Shown here piece by piece: positions 1-9,164 of a stretch of 64,000 nucleotides of DNA. Position 1 is the stretch's first letter, and each line of letters starts with the position of its first letter. The stretch is taken from contig JBMOMJ010000024.1 in the NCBI GenBank assembly GCA_049324695.1, positions 62,001-126,000 of the forward strand, read 5' to 3'. The DNA comes from PMG-095 sp049324695 (GTDB taxonomy: Bacteria; Myxococcota_A; Polyangia; Polyangiales; Polyangiaceae). The notes under the pieces were generated by a model. The model had not been told where the DNA came from. It did no database searches and worked only from the letters and a program-made list of their open reading frames with translations. The position numbers were made by a program, and so were the translations under genes.

Positions 1-1740
1 GAAGTGGAGGACACCGGCATCGGCATGAGCAGGGGCCAGGTGGAGACGTTATTCAGTGCTTTCACCCAAGCCGACAGCTCGATGTCACGGCGCTACGGAG
101 GTACCGGTCTCGGGCTCTCGATTTGCAAGCGATTGGTCTCGTTGATGGGCGGTGCGCTCGCTGTCCAGAGCGAACTCGGTCGCGGCAGTTGCTTCAGCTT
201 CGTGGTGCCCTTCACCGAAGTGAAAGCTCGACCCGAAGCGCCTGCCTTGGGCCTCGGTGCGCGTGCTCTGATATTGGAGGATTCGCGACCTCAGGCTTAT
301 GCCCTGGCGCGCATTCTGGAGTCGTGCACATACAGCGTCGACTATGCAACGAGCTTCGTCGAGGCGGAACAGTTGCTACGTCAAGCCGAACAGGGAGGCA
401 TCTCCTACTCGCTCTGGTTCGTGGACGCCGGCATCGCAGATCTTCCCAAGCTCGACGCGCCGTCGATGCGGGTGAACGCCGCCGAAAACGGCGTTCCTCA
501 ACTGATTTTGTGCTGTGAGGCTCAGGACACGCGCGGCGAGGTCTTCACCGAACAGCCGAGCCAGGCCGTGTTGCTGAAGCCGTACGAGCCGACCAGCGTG
601 ATCGCGGCGCTACGCGGCTTGCAAACGCGCGAACCGTCGTTGGGCTCGCCGCCAGCACCTCGGCTAGCATTGGTGTCACTCCAGGGCCGCAAACTACTCT
701 TGGCTCACGACTCCGAGTTCACACGCGACCTGGCGATCGAGTTGCTCACGGCTGCCGGCGCTCAAGTGACGTCGGCGACGCACGGCGCCGAGGCCGTGGC
801 GCTCGCACGCAACGCCGACTTCGACGCGATCTTGATGGACTTGTACATGCCGGAGCTCGATGGCAGCGAGGCTGCGCGCGAAGTCCGGAAGCTCGAACGG
901 CACGCGCACACGCCGATCCTTGCGATCACGGCGAGCACCAATCCAGAGGATCTCGACCGCTGTCGCGCTAGCGGCATGCGCCCCTGCCCGCCTCCGGCAG
1001 CGCCCGAGGCATTCCTGAGCGCGCTCGCCGCCGCGTTGAGCAGGCGCTCTTCAGTGCCGCCGCGCTCGAGTCAGCGCGCTCCCGCGCGGCCCGCAGCGGA
1101 GCTAGCGCATGAGCCGGAAGGAGCTCATGACAATGGACTCGAGCTCGACGCGACGCTGGCACGACTGGACGGCGATCTGAACATGTACCGCCGTTTACTG
1201 CGGCGTTTCCTGACTGGCCACCAACACCTGTATACCGATTTGTTGGCGGCTCGCGCAGCCGGTGACGAGCGGCAAGCCGTGCTCTTGGTGCATACGCTGG
1301 TGGGCACGGCGGCGAGCATCGGCGCGCGGCACCTGACTCGGCTTTCGCGCACCCTCGAAGCCGCGCTGAAAGCCGGAGAAAGCCAGGTAATCGAGGCGTT
1401 GCTCGGCGATCTCGAACATTCGCTGAAGGCGACCTTCGTTTCGGTCGAACAAGCGCTGTTCAACGCACGGCCGCGCGCTCCGAGCGGAACGTTGCCAGCG
1501 TTGGGCGTACGACCACTCCTAGAGCGCCTGCGCGCGATGGTCGATGCGCACGATACCGCTGCGCTCGAGACCTTCGATTTGCTACGCAGCTTGTGCATGG
1601 GCCGCATGCCGCTCGCTGAACGGCTGCAGTCCTTGGAAACCAAAATTTCGAGCTACGATTTCGCATCGGCGAAAGCGGAGCTCGGTTTGCTCGCACGTGA
1701 GTTCGAGGTGATGGAAAGCGAGAATGTGCATGGTGCCTGA
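1..1740 (+). CDS. Hybrid sensor histidine kinase, C-terminal part (ATPase, receivers, Hpt)
   Basis: The gene is open from base 1, so the sensor and dimerisation parts lie outside the window. The visible part begins in the HATPase domain: a G1 box (DTGIGM), an F-box-like FSAFTQADSS, and a G2 box (GTGLGLSICKRL). A divergent receiver follows (phosphoacceptor probably the Asp in LWFVDAG, with LLKP). A second receiver has ILMDLYMPELDG but only one Asp in its acidic pocket, and Pro where the conserved Lys normally sits. A C-terminal Hpt domain contains VHTLVGTAASIG, whose His is the likely phosphoacceptor. The layout suggests a multistep phosphorelay in one polypeptide. The 3' end overlaps the next gene by 17 bases, so the two are coupled and the response regulator is the likely output. 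Confidence 0.9.
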   Translation, partial: EVEDTGIGMSRGQVETLFSAFTQADSSMSRRYGGTGLGLSICKRLVSLMGGALAVQSELGRGSCFSFVVPFTEVKARPEAPALGLGARALILEDSRPQAYALARILESCTYSVDYATSFVEAEQLLRQAEQGGISYSLWFVDAGIADLPKLDAPSMRVNAAENGVPQLILCCEAQDTRGEVFTEQPSQAVLLKPYEPTSVIAALRGLQTREPSLGSPPAPRLALVSLQGRKLLLAHDSEFTRDLAIELLTAAGAQVTSATHGAEAVALARNADFDAILMDLYMPELDGSEAAREVRKLERHAHTPILAITASTNPEDLDRCRASGMRPCPPPAAPEAFLSALAAALSRRSSVPPRSSQRAPARPAAELAHEPEGAHDNGLELDATLARLDGDLNMYRRLLRRFLTGHQHLYTDLLAARAAGDERQAVLLVHTLVGTAASIGARHLTRLSRTLEAALKAGESQVIEALLGDLEHSLKATFVSVEQALFNARPRAPSGTLPALGVRPLLERLRAMVDAHDTAALETFDLLRSLCMGRMPLAERLQSLETKISSYDFASAKAELGLLAREFEVMESENVHGA

Positions 1741-2770
1741 GCGCTCCTTTGGCAGAAAACCCGTAGTCCTGATTGTCGATGATTCGCCAGAGAGCATCGA
1801 CGTGTTGCGCGGCGCGCTGGGCGATCTGTTCCAGGTAAAAGCGGCTATTCGAGGCAGGGTCGCGTTGGAGATTGTGGCCAGCGACGCGCCCGATCTGGTT
1901 CTGCTCGACGTGATGATGCCGGACCTCGACGGCTACGAAGTGTGCCGCCAGCTCAAGGCCAACCCCGACACAGCCTCCATCCCAGTGATCTTCGTGACTA
2001 CGCTATCGCACGTCGGCAGCGAGGCGCGCGGCATCGAGCTCGGAGCAATCGACTACATCACCAAGCCCTACGTGGCATCCTTGGTGCGCGCCCGCGTACG
2101 CACTCACGTGGCGCTGCATCGCTACCAACGTTCGCTCGAAGAGCAGGTGCGCGAACGCACGCGCGAGCTGCGCGAGACGCGGCTGGAAATCATTCGGCGG
2201 TTGGGTCGCGCTGCCGAATATCGAGACAACGAAACCGGCATGCACGTCATGCGCATGAGCCACATTTCGGGTTTGCTCGGCAGGCGCCTCGGCATGAACG
2301 ACGCGCAAGCAGAGCTGCTCTTGCAGGCCGCACCGATGCACGACGTCGGCAAGATAGGCATTCCCGACAGCATTCTGCTGAAGCCCGGCGCACTCACACC
2401 CGACGAATGGGCGATCATGAAGCAGCACACCAGCATCGGAGCGCAGATCATCGGTGACCATCCCTCCGAGTTGATGCAAATGGCGCGCATGGTCGCGCTA
2501 CGCCATCACGAGCGCTGGGATGGCTCTGGTTACCCCGATGGGCTCGCCGGCACGCAGATCCCGCTGGCAGCACGCATCGTCGCAATTGCCGATGCATTCG
2601 ACGCGCTCCTATCGCGCCGCCCATACAAACAGCCATGGACGCTCGGCGACACGTTGGCGTTGTTCCGCGATCAGCGCGCGCGCCAGTTCGATCCGGAAGG
2701 CGTGGACGCGCTGCTCGCCAGCGTGGACGAATGCGTCGCCGTGCGCGATCGCTTCAAAGACGACGACTGA
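1724..2770 (+). CDS. Response regulator with HD-GYP domain (RpfG-like, c-di-GMP phosphodiesterase)
   Basis: An N-terminal receiver (VLIVDDS, phosphoacceptor in LLDVMMPDLDGYE, Lys in ITKPY) is joined by a short coiled segment (about residues 135-155) to a full HD-GYP domain. The HD pair is in MHDVGKIGIPD and the GYP-region signature is HHERWDGSGYPDGLAG. The intact motifs predict hydrolysis of cyclic di-GMP controlled by phosphorylation. The ATG lies inside the end of the kinase gene, which points to a co-translated two-component pair. A second ATG two codons on (1730) is equally possible. Length (348 aa) is normal for the RpfG family. Confidence 0.93.
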   Translation: MCMVPERSFGRKPVVLIVDDSPESIDVLRGALGDLFQVKAAIRGRVALEIVASDAPDLVLLDVMMPDLDGYEVCRQLKANPDTASIPVIFVTTLSHVGSEARGIELGAIDYITKPYVASLVRARVRTHVALHRYQRSLEEQVRERTRELRETRLEIIRRLGRAAEYRDNETGMHVMRMSHISGLLGRRLGMNDAQAELLLQAAPMHDVGKIGIPDSILLKPGALTPDEWAIMKQHTSIGAQIIGDHPSELMQMARMVALRHHERWDGSGYPDGLAGTQIPLAARIVAIADAFDALLSRRPYKQPWTLGDTLALFRDQRARQFDPEGVDALLASVDECVAVRDRFKDDD

Positions 2771-2776
2771 CGCGCG

Positions 2777-3736
2777 TCACGGCACTGCCATCTCTTGGCG
2801 CACGCCAGTCGCGAGATCGGTGATACGCGAGCTCGAACAGCCAGCAGGCACTGAAAAGCGGTTGCTGCGCCCGGTCGGAGACAGGCTGCCACCTTCCGCG
2901 CTCGGCGTGGAGAAGCGCGCGGAGGCGTACTCCGGATAATCGCAAGAAGTCACGCCACCCCAGCCGATGCGATCCGTCCAGGAGCTACTCTGCATCGAGA
3001 GTTGCCCCCAGGCTTGTGGCACCAAGATGCGACCGATGAACGTGGTGGCGTTGCTCTGAGCATCCGTAACCCAAGCGCCCCACCAGACATCGCCGCTCGC
3101 CTCTTGGCCTTGGCGCGCCACGCGCAAGCGATAGGTACGGCACGGCACGAAGGCGTAGCGAATGTGAACATTGGACCATTGCGTGCCGGTCCTGAACTGA
3201 GTGTCCGTACGCCCCGCCGGATACTTCACGTCGCCGAGCTCGGCTCGCAGCGGATAACCACCAATCCACAACAAAGCCATTCCGGTAGTTTCTACGGGAC
3301 CATCTGGTGGATCCGCTTGATAGCCGCCGTTGGCTTGCAGCCCTACGAAGCCGCCGATGCTGCCAGTAAAGCCAAACGTGTAAGCCCAGAAGTAGCCGTC
3401 GCGCTTGTGCTGACTTTCCACTACGAGGTCGATCTCCATCGACTCCGAAGGGCTCGGCCACGTCCAATCGGTGGTTGGCACCGTGGTCGCGAGATCGGTA
3501 CCAGGTGGGCTCAGCGTCCCCAGCGCGCCGCCGGTGTTCAGGCAACTCGCGCCGCTCGCGCCGGCACTACCCGCGCTCGCGCCGCTACCCGCGCTCGCAC
3601 CGCCGCTGCCGCCATTGCCCGGATTTCCGCCGCCCGCAAAAGAGCCGAGTGGAAACTCGGACGAGCACGCACACAGCAGAGCTGGGAGTACGCCGCAAAA
3701 AGCGCGCGAGAAGCGGCGACGGAACGCGCGCAGCAC
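2777..3736 (-). CDS. Gly-rich-linker lipoprotein, DUF3472-like core possible
   Basis: A signal peptide ends in a lipobox (LLCACS), followed by a Gly/Ser/Ala linker at about residues 30-65 and a roughly 220-residue globular domain. That domain is rich in aromatic residues (WTWPSPSE, DGYFWAYTFGFTGS, GGFVGLQANGGYQ). This pattern weakly recalls DUF3472-type or other beta-sandwich proteins of the cell surface; I am not sure of the family. It converges on the HD-GYP gene with six bases between them. It lies just downstream, on the same strand, of the sigma/TPR pair and could share their transcript. The role is probably at the outer surface. Confidence 0.75.
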   Translation of the reverse strand: MLRAFRRRFSRAFCGVLPALLCACSSEFPLGSFAGGGNPGNGGSGGASAGSGASAGSAGASGASCLNTGGALGTLSPPGTDLATTVPTTDWTWPSPSESMEIDLVVESQHKRDGYFWAYTFGFTGSIGGFVGLQANGGYQADPPDGPVETTGMALLWIGGYPLRAELGDVKYPAGRTDTQFRTGTQWSNVHIRYAFVPCRTYRLRVARQGQEASGDVWWGAWVTDAQSNATTFIGRILVPQAWGQLSMQSSSWTDRIGWGGVTSCDYPEYASARFSTPSAEGGSLSPTGRSNRFSVPAGCSSSRITDLATGVRQEMAVP

Positions 3737-3753
3737 GCTGCGGCGCTCCGAGC

Positions 3754-4491
3754 TCAGGGCTCTCCCGCGTTCGCGCCGATCAGCGATCGCACGCGTCGCG
3801 CGTAAGGGCCTTGCGGATTCTTGGCGAGGAAGCTCTGCCCCAAACGCTGGGCGCCCGCGCGATCACCGCTCTGCGCGAGCGCTTCGATGCGCAGCACGGT
3901 GGCTTCGGCGTCCAGACGCCGCGGAGAGAAGCGGCGTGTGTAGTCGTCGAGCAGGCGCAAGCTCTGCGCCGCGTCTTTCCGGATGAGCGCGCGACGCGCC
4001 TGTTCGACCGCTGCGAGCTCGTCCGCCAACGAGTCGTTCGACTTTTCACCGATGGTTCGGCTCCGCGCACGCGCCGGCAGCTGTCGTTGCTGCGAATCGA
4101 CTGGTGTCGAGTCGAGCGCGGGCTCGTCACTCGCGACGGGTTCGGCGTTCGAGGGTGCCGGCATGGCAGGCGGCGCTGCCACGCTAACACTGGGCGGCGC
4201 AGGAACCGACGCTTGCTCGGGGTGATTCCAGGCAGCCACGCTCGCCCACACGGCGGCCGCGGAGATCGCTCCGCCGCCGACCCAACGCAGCGCGCTCACA
4301 CCAAGCCAGCCCTTGCCGGCTTTTTGAGCCGCAGCCACGGCCGCTCCGGCAGACAACGCACCCCCGAGACCGAGACCCGAGACGATTGCGCGGCGGCTGT
4401 TGTCAGATACTGCGTCCCCGCGACCGGCGCGCAGAAGCCGCTCCTCGAACGGGCTGGCGCCTCTCTGTACCAGACGTTCCGGATCGTTCAT
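3754..4491 (-). CDS. Membrane-anchored TPR-like protein, probable anti-sigma partner
   Basis: The start overlaps the stop of the ECF sigma gene by 4 bp (ATGA), so the two are co-translated. The protein has a short cytosolic N-terminus, Ala/Gly-rich hydrophobic stretches near residues 35-85 that form one or two membrane segments, a Pro/Ala-rich linker, and a C-terminal helical region. The latter (LADELAAVEQARRALIRKDA, then a second helix pair ending QSFLAKNPQGPYA) is typical of TPR/YbgF-like repeats. Myxobacterial ECF sigma genes are often followed by such membrane proteins, so a regulatory role is inferred. No canonical zinc anti-sigma motif is visible. Confidence 0.8.
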   Translation of the reverse strand: MNDPERLVQRGASPFEERLLRAGRGDAVSDNSRRAIVSGLGLGGALSAGAAVAAAQKAGKGWLGVSALRWVGGGAISAAAVWASVAAWNHPEQASVPAPPSVSVAAPPAMPAPSNAEPVASDEPALDSTPVDSQQRQLPARARSRTIGEKSNDSLADELAAVEQARRALIRKDAAQSLRLLDDYTRRFSPRRLDAEATVLRIEALAQSGDRAGAQRLGQSFLAKNPQGPYARRVRSLIGANAGEP

Positions 4492-5102
4492 GGCTGGTTT
4501 CCCCCCCGACGCTGCTGCTGAGCCTCTACGATCTTGGCTTGCGTGTGGAAGACTTCGCGCGCACGGCGCAAACGCGACGCGACCGTCCCGCGCGGCACGT
4601 TGAGCAAGCTGGCAATCTGCTCGATGGATAACTCTTCGAGCTCGAACAACACGAACACGACCCGCATGTCCTCCGGCAAGCCGTCGAGCACTCGATCGAG
4701 CAAGTCGCGCGCTTCGCGACGCTGAGCGAGCTCTTCTGGATCTGGATTGGGAGGCGCTGGATGCGCGGAGAAGCGTTGCTCCACGGCGGTGCGACGCTCG
4801 AACGCCCGCCGAGCATGCGAAGCGACACGCAACGCGACCCCCACCAAGAATGATCGCTCGCTTCCGCGCCGGATCTTTCCGGACTTCTCGTTGGCGATCA
4901 GAAAGACCTGCTGCGCGGCGTCGTCCACGTCGCCGGGAGGTACGCCAAAACGTCGCAGCGAGCGCCAGACGAAATCCAGGTGCTCCGCGACGAGCTGCCG
5001 CAGCGGCATCGTTGAAATCGCCTCGACTGGCTCGTCCTCACGCAGCGTGCGCTCAGGCTCGGCAGCCACCGGGTCCGGTGCTCGTGGTGACGGGAATGCC
5101 AT
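4488..5102 (-). CDS. ECF-type RNA polymerase sigma factor
   Basis: Region 2 runs from LVAEHLDFVWRSLRRFG through DDAAQQVFLIA. Region 4 has LPEDMRVVFVLFELEEL and the helix-turn-helix LSIEQIASLLNVPRGTVASR. The ATG at 5102 is chosen; the frame stays open upstream to a TTG at 5171, but the extra residues look non-conserved. About 205 aa is normal for ECF factors. It directs promoter recognition of unknown genes and is coupled to the membrane TPR protein downstream, which may sequester it. Confidence 0.9.
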   Translation of the reverse strand: MAFPSPRAPDPVAAEPERTLREDEPVEAISTMPLRQLVAEHLDFVWRSLRRFGVPPGDVDDAAQQVFLIANEKSGKIRRGSERSFLVGVALRVASHARRAFERRTAVEQRFSAHPAPPNPDPEELAQRREARDLLDRVLDGLPEDMRVVFVLFELEELSIEQIASLLNVPRGTVASRLRRAREVFHTQAKIVEAQQQRRGGNQP

Positions 5103-5286
5103 CGAATAGGCTTGTGGCAGAGGCTCCAATTCTAAGATTAATGCCCGCTCAGCGCACTTCGTCTTGCCCAAACCCAGTAGCCGCTGGTCGCTTTCATACG
5201 TCAGCGGCCCTCAGCTATTCCACGCTGACAGAAAGTTGCGGGACGCTCGTAATGCGCCCTGGTCGGCGTGCGCCAGTCAGAGACGC

Positions 5287-6243
5287 CTAAAGCCAACGGC
5301 GGCGCCAGAACCAAAAAAGCATGGTGGGAGGAACGAGCACGCAGCATGCGAGCGCCACCCACATGAACGTCACCGAGTGGAACGGCAGGTGATCGAAGTT
5401 TTGGCCGAAGAACCCGGTGATGAAGGTAAGCGGCAAAAAGATTGCGCTCAGGATCGTCAGGCGCTTCACGATTTCGTTCGTGCGTTGCGCCACGACCGAA
5501 AAATGAGCTTCGAGCACGTTGCCGAGTAGGTCGCGATTGCTCTCCAGCGTTTCGACCGCACGCGCGAGTTTGTCGTACACATCGCGAAAATAGAATGCGG
5601 TGCGCTCGCCCACCCACACCGACTCCAGCCGCGAAAGCGCCGCGAACAAATCGCGCTGGGGTGAAAGCGCGCGCCGCGCAGCGCCCAGTGAGCGCTTCAG
5701 CGCAAACATGTTGGGCAGCATGCTCTGGTTTTTGCCTTCCAGCACTTGCTCCTCGACCCCGTCGATCGCCTCGGTGAGCACATCCAACGTGAGTGCGTTG
5801 TGTGAAGCCACCGCGTCGGCGAGCAAGTAGTAAATGAACGCTGGGCCGCGCTCGTGCAGATCCGTGGCATCGAGCACACGCTGAACCAGCTCGTCGATGC
5901 GCCGGCACGGATGGTCACGCACGGTGATCAGAAAGTTCGCGCCCAGAAACGTGTGAATCTCACGGCCCTCGAGTTCCTCACCATCCAGCGAGAGCTCGTG
6001 CACCACCACGAACACGTGGCCGCGGTACTCTTCGAGCTTCGGTCGTTGATCGAGCGTCAAACAATCATCGATCGCAAGCGGGTGTAGACCGAATGGTTCA
6101 CGCAAGCGCTCCAGTTGCTCGCGAGTGGGTTCCTGGACGTCGATCCAAAACAGCTCACCCTCACGCGGCGCTCGGATTGCAACGTCGCTTCGCTCGATCG
6201 CCGGCCCGCCGCGGGGCACCTCGAACACACGCAACACGCACAT
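5287..6243 (-). CDS. CorA-family divalent cation transporter (GQN variant)
   Basis: This has the CorA layout: an N-terminal alpha/beta cytosolic domain, a long helical stalk (around YDKLARAVETLESNRDLLGN), then two C-terminal membrane helices (LTILSAIFLPLTFITGFFG and FMWVALACCVLVPPTMLFWF). A highly basic tail (FWRRRWL) follows. In CorA the first membrane helix ends with the pore motif GMN; here it reads GQN (FFGQNFDHLPF), a variation that may change ion choice. The ATG at 6243 is favoured, but an in-frame ATG at 6288 is possible. Likely Mg2+ or Co2+/Zn2+ transport across the inner membrane. Confidence 0.88.
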   Translation of the reverse strand: MCVLRVFEVPRGGPAIERSDVAIRAPREGELFWIDVQEPTREQLERLREPFGLHPLAIDDCLTLDQRPKLEEYRGHVFVVVHELSLDGEELEGREIHTFLGANFLITVRDHPCRRIDELVQRVLDATDLHERGPAFIYYLLADAVASHNALTLDVLTEAIDGVEEQVLEGKNQSMLPNMFALKRSLGAARRALSPQRDLFAALSRLESVWVGERTAFYFRDVYDKLARAVETLESNRDLLGNVLEAHFSVVAQRTNEIVKRLTILSAIFLPLTFITGFFGQNFDHLPFHSVTFMWVALACCVLVPPTMLFWFWRRRWL

Positions 6244-6410
6244 CACCTTAAGGCGACCCGCAGCGCCACGCACCCATTGCGGAAGCATCCTTCAACTACG
6301 CCGGCCGTCCAGCCAGTTTGGAAGTTTACGCTGTGCCCGGCTAGCAGGCTGCGACTGGGGTGCCTTCAGCTTGTCGCACCAGCCGCTGCGCGATAACCAG
6401 CCGACTCGGC

Positions 6411-7130
6411 ATGCGTCGGTTTCGGAGTCTCTGTTTCGCGCTAGCTCTCGTCGCCTGCGGCGGTTCCCCTGAAAAGCCAGCGGCCGCTCCGCCTGCCAAA
6501 GCCGAGCCAAAACGCATCGCCAAAACGAAACCCAAGGGCGAAAAACCCATGTTCCCCCAGCGGTGCACCATGACGCGCGGCGAGTGCCTACCGCCGGCGG
6601 AGTGGGTCAACAAGCTGTGCGACAACATCTACCCCGACCTGGCGTTGCATTTCTTTGCGCCGAAGACGCCGTGGCAGCGCTTGTACATGACCGCGCGCGC
6701 GGATCCGTTCAACGCTTCGGGCGGCATGTCACTGATGGGTGACAAGCTCGAGCCAGGCGAGGAAGTCATCGCTTTGCGCCGGCGCGACAGCACCAAGATG
6801 CAAGCCAGCGGCGAAAACGCTGGCTACGACGTGCTGCGCTGGAACGGCGCCTGCGCAACCATCCACGACGACGACTTCACCGAAGAGCCGCCGCGCATGC
6901 TGCGCAGCGCTCCCATCGATTGGCGCCGGCTCAGCTTGCAAATGCGGCAAGCCTTGGAAGCCATTCCGGAGATCGGCGAAGTTTACGAGCTTCGCCACCA
7001 AAAGTGCCGCGGCAAAAGCGTCGGCATCATTTCGGATCAGTGCGAGCTCTACGACAAGAAGCTGAGTGAAGTGGTGGCGGTACAAGTCCGCGCCGGCGCC
7101 AAGCTGCCGAAGCCCTCACAAGTTCCCTAA
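6411..7130 (+). CDS. Lipoprotein of unknown function
   Basis: The ATG at 6411 gives a clean lipoprotein signal (SLCFALALVACGG). A Pro/Ala/Lys-rich linker (PAAAPPAKAEPK) and a roughly 190-residue domain with five Cys follow. The domain has CTMTRGECLPP near its start and CRGKSVGIISDQCELYDKK near its end. The long upstream reading frame from 6360 would bury the signal, so it is not used. I do not recognise the family. The spaced Cys pairs suggest disulfides in the periplasm or at the outer membrane. Confidence 0.75.
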   Translation: MRRFRSLCFALALVACGGSPEKPAAAPPAKAEPKRIAKTKPKGEKPMFPQRCTMTRGECLPPAEWVNKLCDNIYPDLALHFFAPKTPWQRLYMTARADPFNASGGMSLMGDKLEPGEEVIALRRRDSTKMQASGENAGYDVLRWNGACATIHDDDFTEEPPRMLRSAPIDWRRLSLQMRQALEAIPEIGEVYELRHQKCRGKSVGIISDQCELYDKKLSEVVAVQVRAGAKLPKPSQVP

Positions 7131-7177
7131 CGAAGCGCGTCGTTTCTGGTGCCGCGCGACACGAGATCGAGCAAACT

Positions 7178-8293
7178 TTGGCCTCAAAGCGTGTAGCCTG
7201 CTTGGCCACGGTGAGCTCGCGTTCTGCATTGTTTTACCTTGCCTCGCTGCAGGCGCTCTCGCTGGCTTGTGATCCGTTCCACACCAGTTTCGCGGACGTC
7301 GAAGGTGCAGCGAGCTATCGCGCCGCGCAGATCGAGCCTGCCGCGCCGAAGAGCACGCTGCGCGTGATGAACTACAACGTGAAGTTCGGGGGCGCACGCA
7401 TCGACTTCTTCTTCGATTGCTACGGCGACCGCGTGCTGATGTCTAAGACGGAAGTGCTCTCGAACCTCGAAGGCTTGGCGCGCAAAATCAATCAGGTCGA
7501 TCCCGACGTGCTCGTACTTCAAGAGGTAGACGTCAACTCCAAGCGAGCAGCCTACGTCGATCAGATGCAGTGGCTGCTCGATCACACGCACCTGAACTAC
7601 GGAGTCTACGCGTCGCAATGGAAAGCCGACTATGTGCCGAGTGACGGCATCGGCGCGGTGGACTCCGGCAACGGCATTTTATCCAAGTACCCGCTCCGCG
7701 ACGCCGAGCGCTTCGCGCTGCCGCTGCGCAGTGATCAGAGCGGCATCGAGCGTTACTTCTACTTGAAACGCAACATCCTACGCGCGAAGCTGGAGATCCC
7801 CGGCGCGCGCTCGACTTACGTGGTGGCGATTCATGCCGAGGCTTACGCCAAGGACGGCACCAAGCTGAAGCACATCGAACGCTTCCGCGAAGAGCTCGAT
7901 CGCGCCGTTGCAGAAGGCAATACCGTGATTGGCGCGGGTGATCTGAACACGCTGCCTCCCGATTCGGACAAGCAATACGACTTCCCGGACTCGATGTGCA
8001 CCGAAGACTTCGTAGCAGACGACTATCGTGACGAAGCTCATGTGCTCGCGCCGCTCTACCGGGACTACCACCCGGAGATCTCACTCGCCGATTATCACGC
8101 CGACAACACGCGCTACTTCAGCCACACCGTCGACGGCAGAGGCTTCTGGAACCGGAAGCTCGATTACATCTTCAGCAACGCGGAGGTCGTGCCCGGCTCT
8201 GGGCTCGTGCATCAGGACGCGGCGCACGGCGGCATGGAAACGATGCCGCTCTCGGATCACGCACCGGTGACGGTCGAACTGGTGCTGCCGTGA
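7178..8293 (+). CDS. Secreted endonuclease/exonuclease/phosphatase-family protein
   Basis: The conserved motifs of the DNase I-like fold are in order: VMNYNVKFGG, LQEVDVNS (metal-binding Glu), HAEAYAKDG, GAGDLNTLPP (catalytic Asp/Asn), KLDYIFSN and LSDHAPVTVEL (terminal His). An N-terminal hydrophobic stretch ends in LSLACDP, a plausible lipobox, so the enzyme is probably exported and anchored. Substrate may be nucleic acid, a phospholipid or a phosphoester. The start is uncertain: TTG at 7178 or GTG at 7211, the latter giving a shorter signal peptide. The stop overlaps the start of the next gene by 4 bp. Confidence 0.85.
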   Translation: MASKRVACLATVSSRSALFYLASLQALSLACDPFHTSFADVEGAASYRAAQIEPAAPKSTLRVMNYNVKFGGARIDFFFDCYGDRVLMSKTEVLSNLEGLARKINQVDPDVLVLQEVDVNSKRAAYVDQMQWLLDHTHLNYGVYASQWKADYVPSDGIGAVDSGNGILSKYPLRDAERFALPLRSDQSGIERYFYLKRNILRAKLEIPGARSTYVVAIHAEAYAKDGTKLKHIERFREELDRAVAEGNTVIGAGDLNTLPPDSDKQYDFPDSMCTEDFVADDYRDEAHVLAPLYRDYHPEISLADYHADNTRYFSHTVDGRGFWNRKLDYIFSNAEVVPGSGLVHQDAAHGGMETMPLSDHAPVTVELVLP

Positions 8294-9087
8294 GGCGCGC
8301 TGGCCAGTGCGTTGTCGGTCTCTTGATTTTGGGGGGTGCACTCCGCGCGGCAGCGAGCGAACCGCAACACCCGCGCGAGCCCTGGTCGAGTGCCAGCGCA
8401 CGCACGCTACCTCAGGGTCGTTGGGAGTTCGGCGTTTTGCAAAACGCTCACTACGGAGTCAATCGCCGCCTGGAGCTGGCGCTGCATCCCGTGATGCTCT
8501 TTGCGCTGCCTCACCTCGAGCTCAAAGCAACCGCCTTCGAAGAAGCCTATTTCACGTTGGGTGTGCAGAGTCGCTGGAGCTACCCAACCGGTTTTTTGTC
8601 CTTGGTTTCACGCGAAGGCAGCGGTGGGCTGCTGCCAAAAACCAGCCGGCCACCGTTTGCGATCCAAATCGAAGGCGACGTGATTGCCAGCCTACGCTTC
8701 GCATCACGCCATGAGCTTAGCGCGCGGCTCGGCCTCGCCGTCGCGCCGCACGCACGCTTCACACCCGAAGAGCTGCCGTTGCTGGATTTTCCGTTCTTGT
8801 ACCCGCGCTTTGCGGCAATTTACACGCCGCTGGTGCCGCGCGCGGAGCTGGATTTTGAGGGAGCTCTGTTGCCACGCTGTTTCTATCGCTTGGGCGCGCT
8901 CGCCTTCGTCATGCCCGCGCTGCCCGATGTGGGGACGGCATACGCCGTCGAGACGCTGGCTACATTCGAATACCGCGTGAGCCAGCACGTCGCGTTGTCG
9001 CTCGGGGTGCGCGGTAGCCACGCAAAGTACGCGATCGGCACGCGTTGGCACACGCTGCCGTTCATCGACGCGCGCTTCGGGTTCTGA
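8290..9087 (+). CDS. Probable outer-membrane beta-barrel protein
   Basis: A GTG start overlaps the stop of the phosphoesterase-family gene (GTGA), implying coupling. An N-terminal signal (VVGLLILGGALRAAASE) precedes about 240 residues of alternating hydrophobic and polar strands ending in aromatic residues (RRLELALHPVMLFAL, YRVSQHVALSLGVRG) and a terminal Phe (DARFGF), as expected of an outer-membrane barrel. No named family is recognised. The last 40 or so bases of the coding sequence are duplicated just downstream. Confidence 0.75.
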   Translation: MRRAGQCVVGLLILGGALRAAASEPQHPREPWSSASARTLPQGRWEFGVLQNAHYGVNRRLELALHPVMLFALPHLELKATAFEEAYFTLGVQSRWSYPTGFLSLVSREGSGGLLPKTSRPPFAIQIEGDVIASLRFASRHELSARLGLAVAPHARFTPEELPLLDFPFLYPRFAAIYTPLVPRAELDFEGALLPRCFYRLGALAFVMPALPDVGTAYAVETLATFEYRVSQHVALSLGVRGSHAKYAIGTRWHTLPFIDARFGF

Positions 9088-9138
9088 AACGGTTGGCATA
9101 CGCTGCCGCTCATCGACGCGCGCTTTGATTCTGAAACG
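9044..9138 (+). repeat. Imperfect 48-bp tandem duplication across the stop codon
   Basis: Copy 1 (9044-9091) covers the last 14 codons of the barrel gene plus its stop. Copy 2 (9092-9138) follows directly and is the same apart from a few substitutions and a one-base deletion. Both begin GTTGGCA and end TTCTGAAACG. Copy 2 would add a degenerate second C-terminal tail if the first stop were read through. Confidence 0.85.
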
Positions 9139-9164
9139 GCCCACAACCGGCGGGGTGCACGCCG

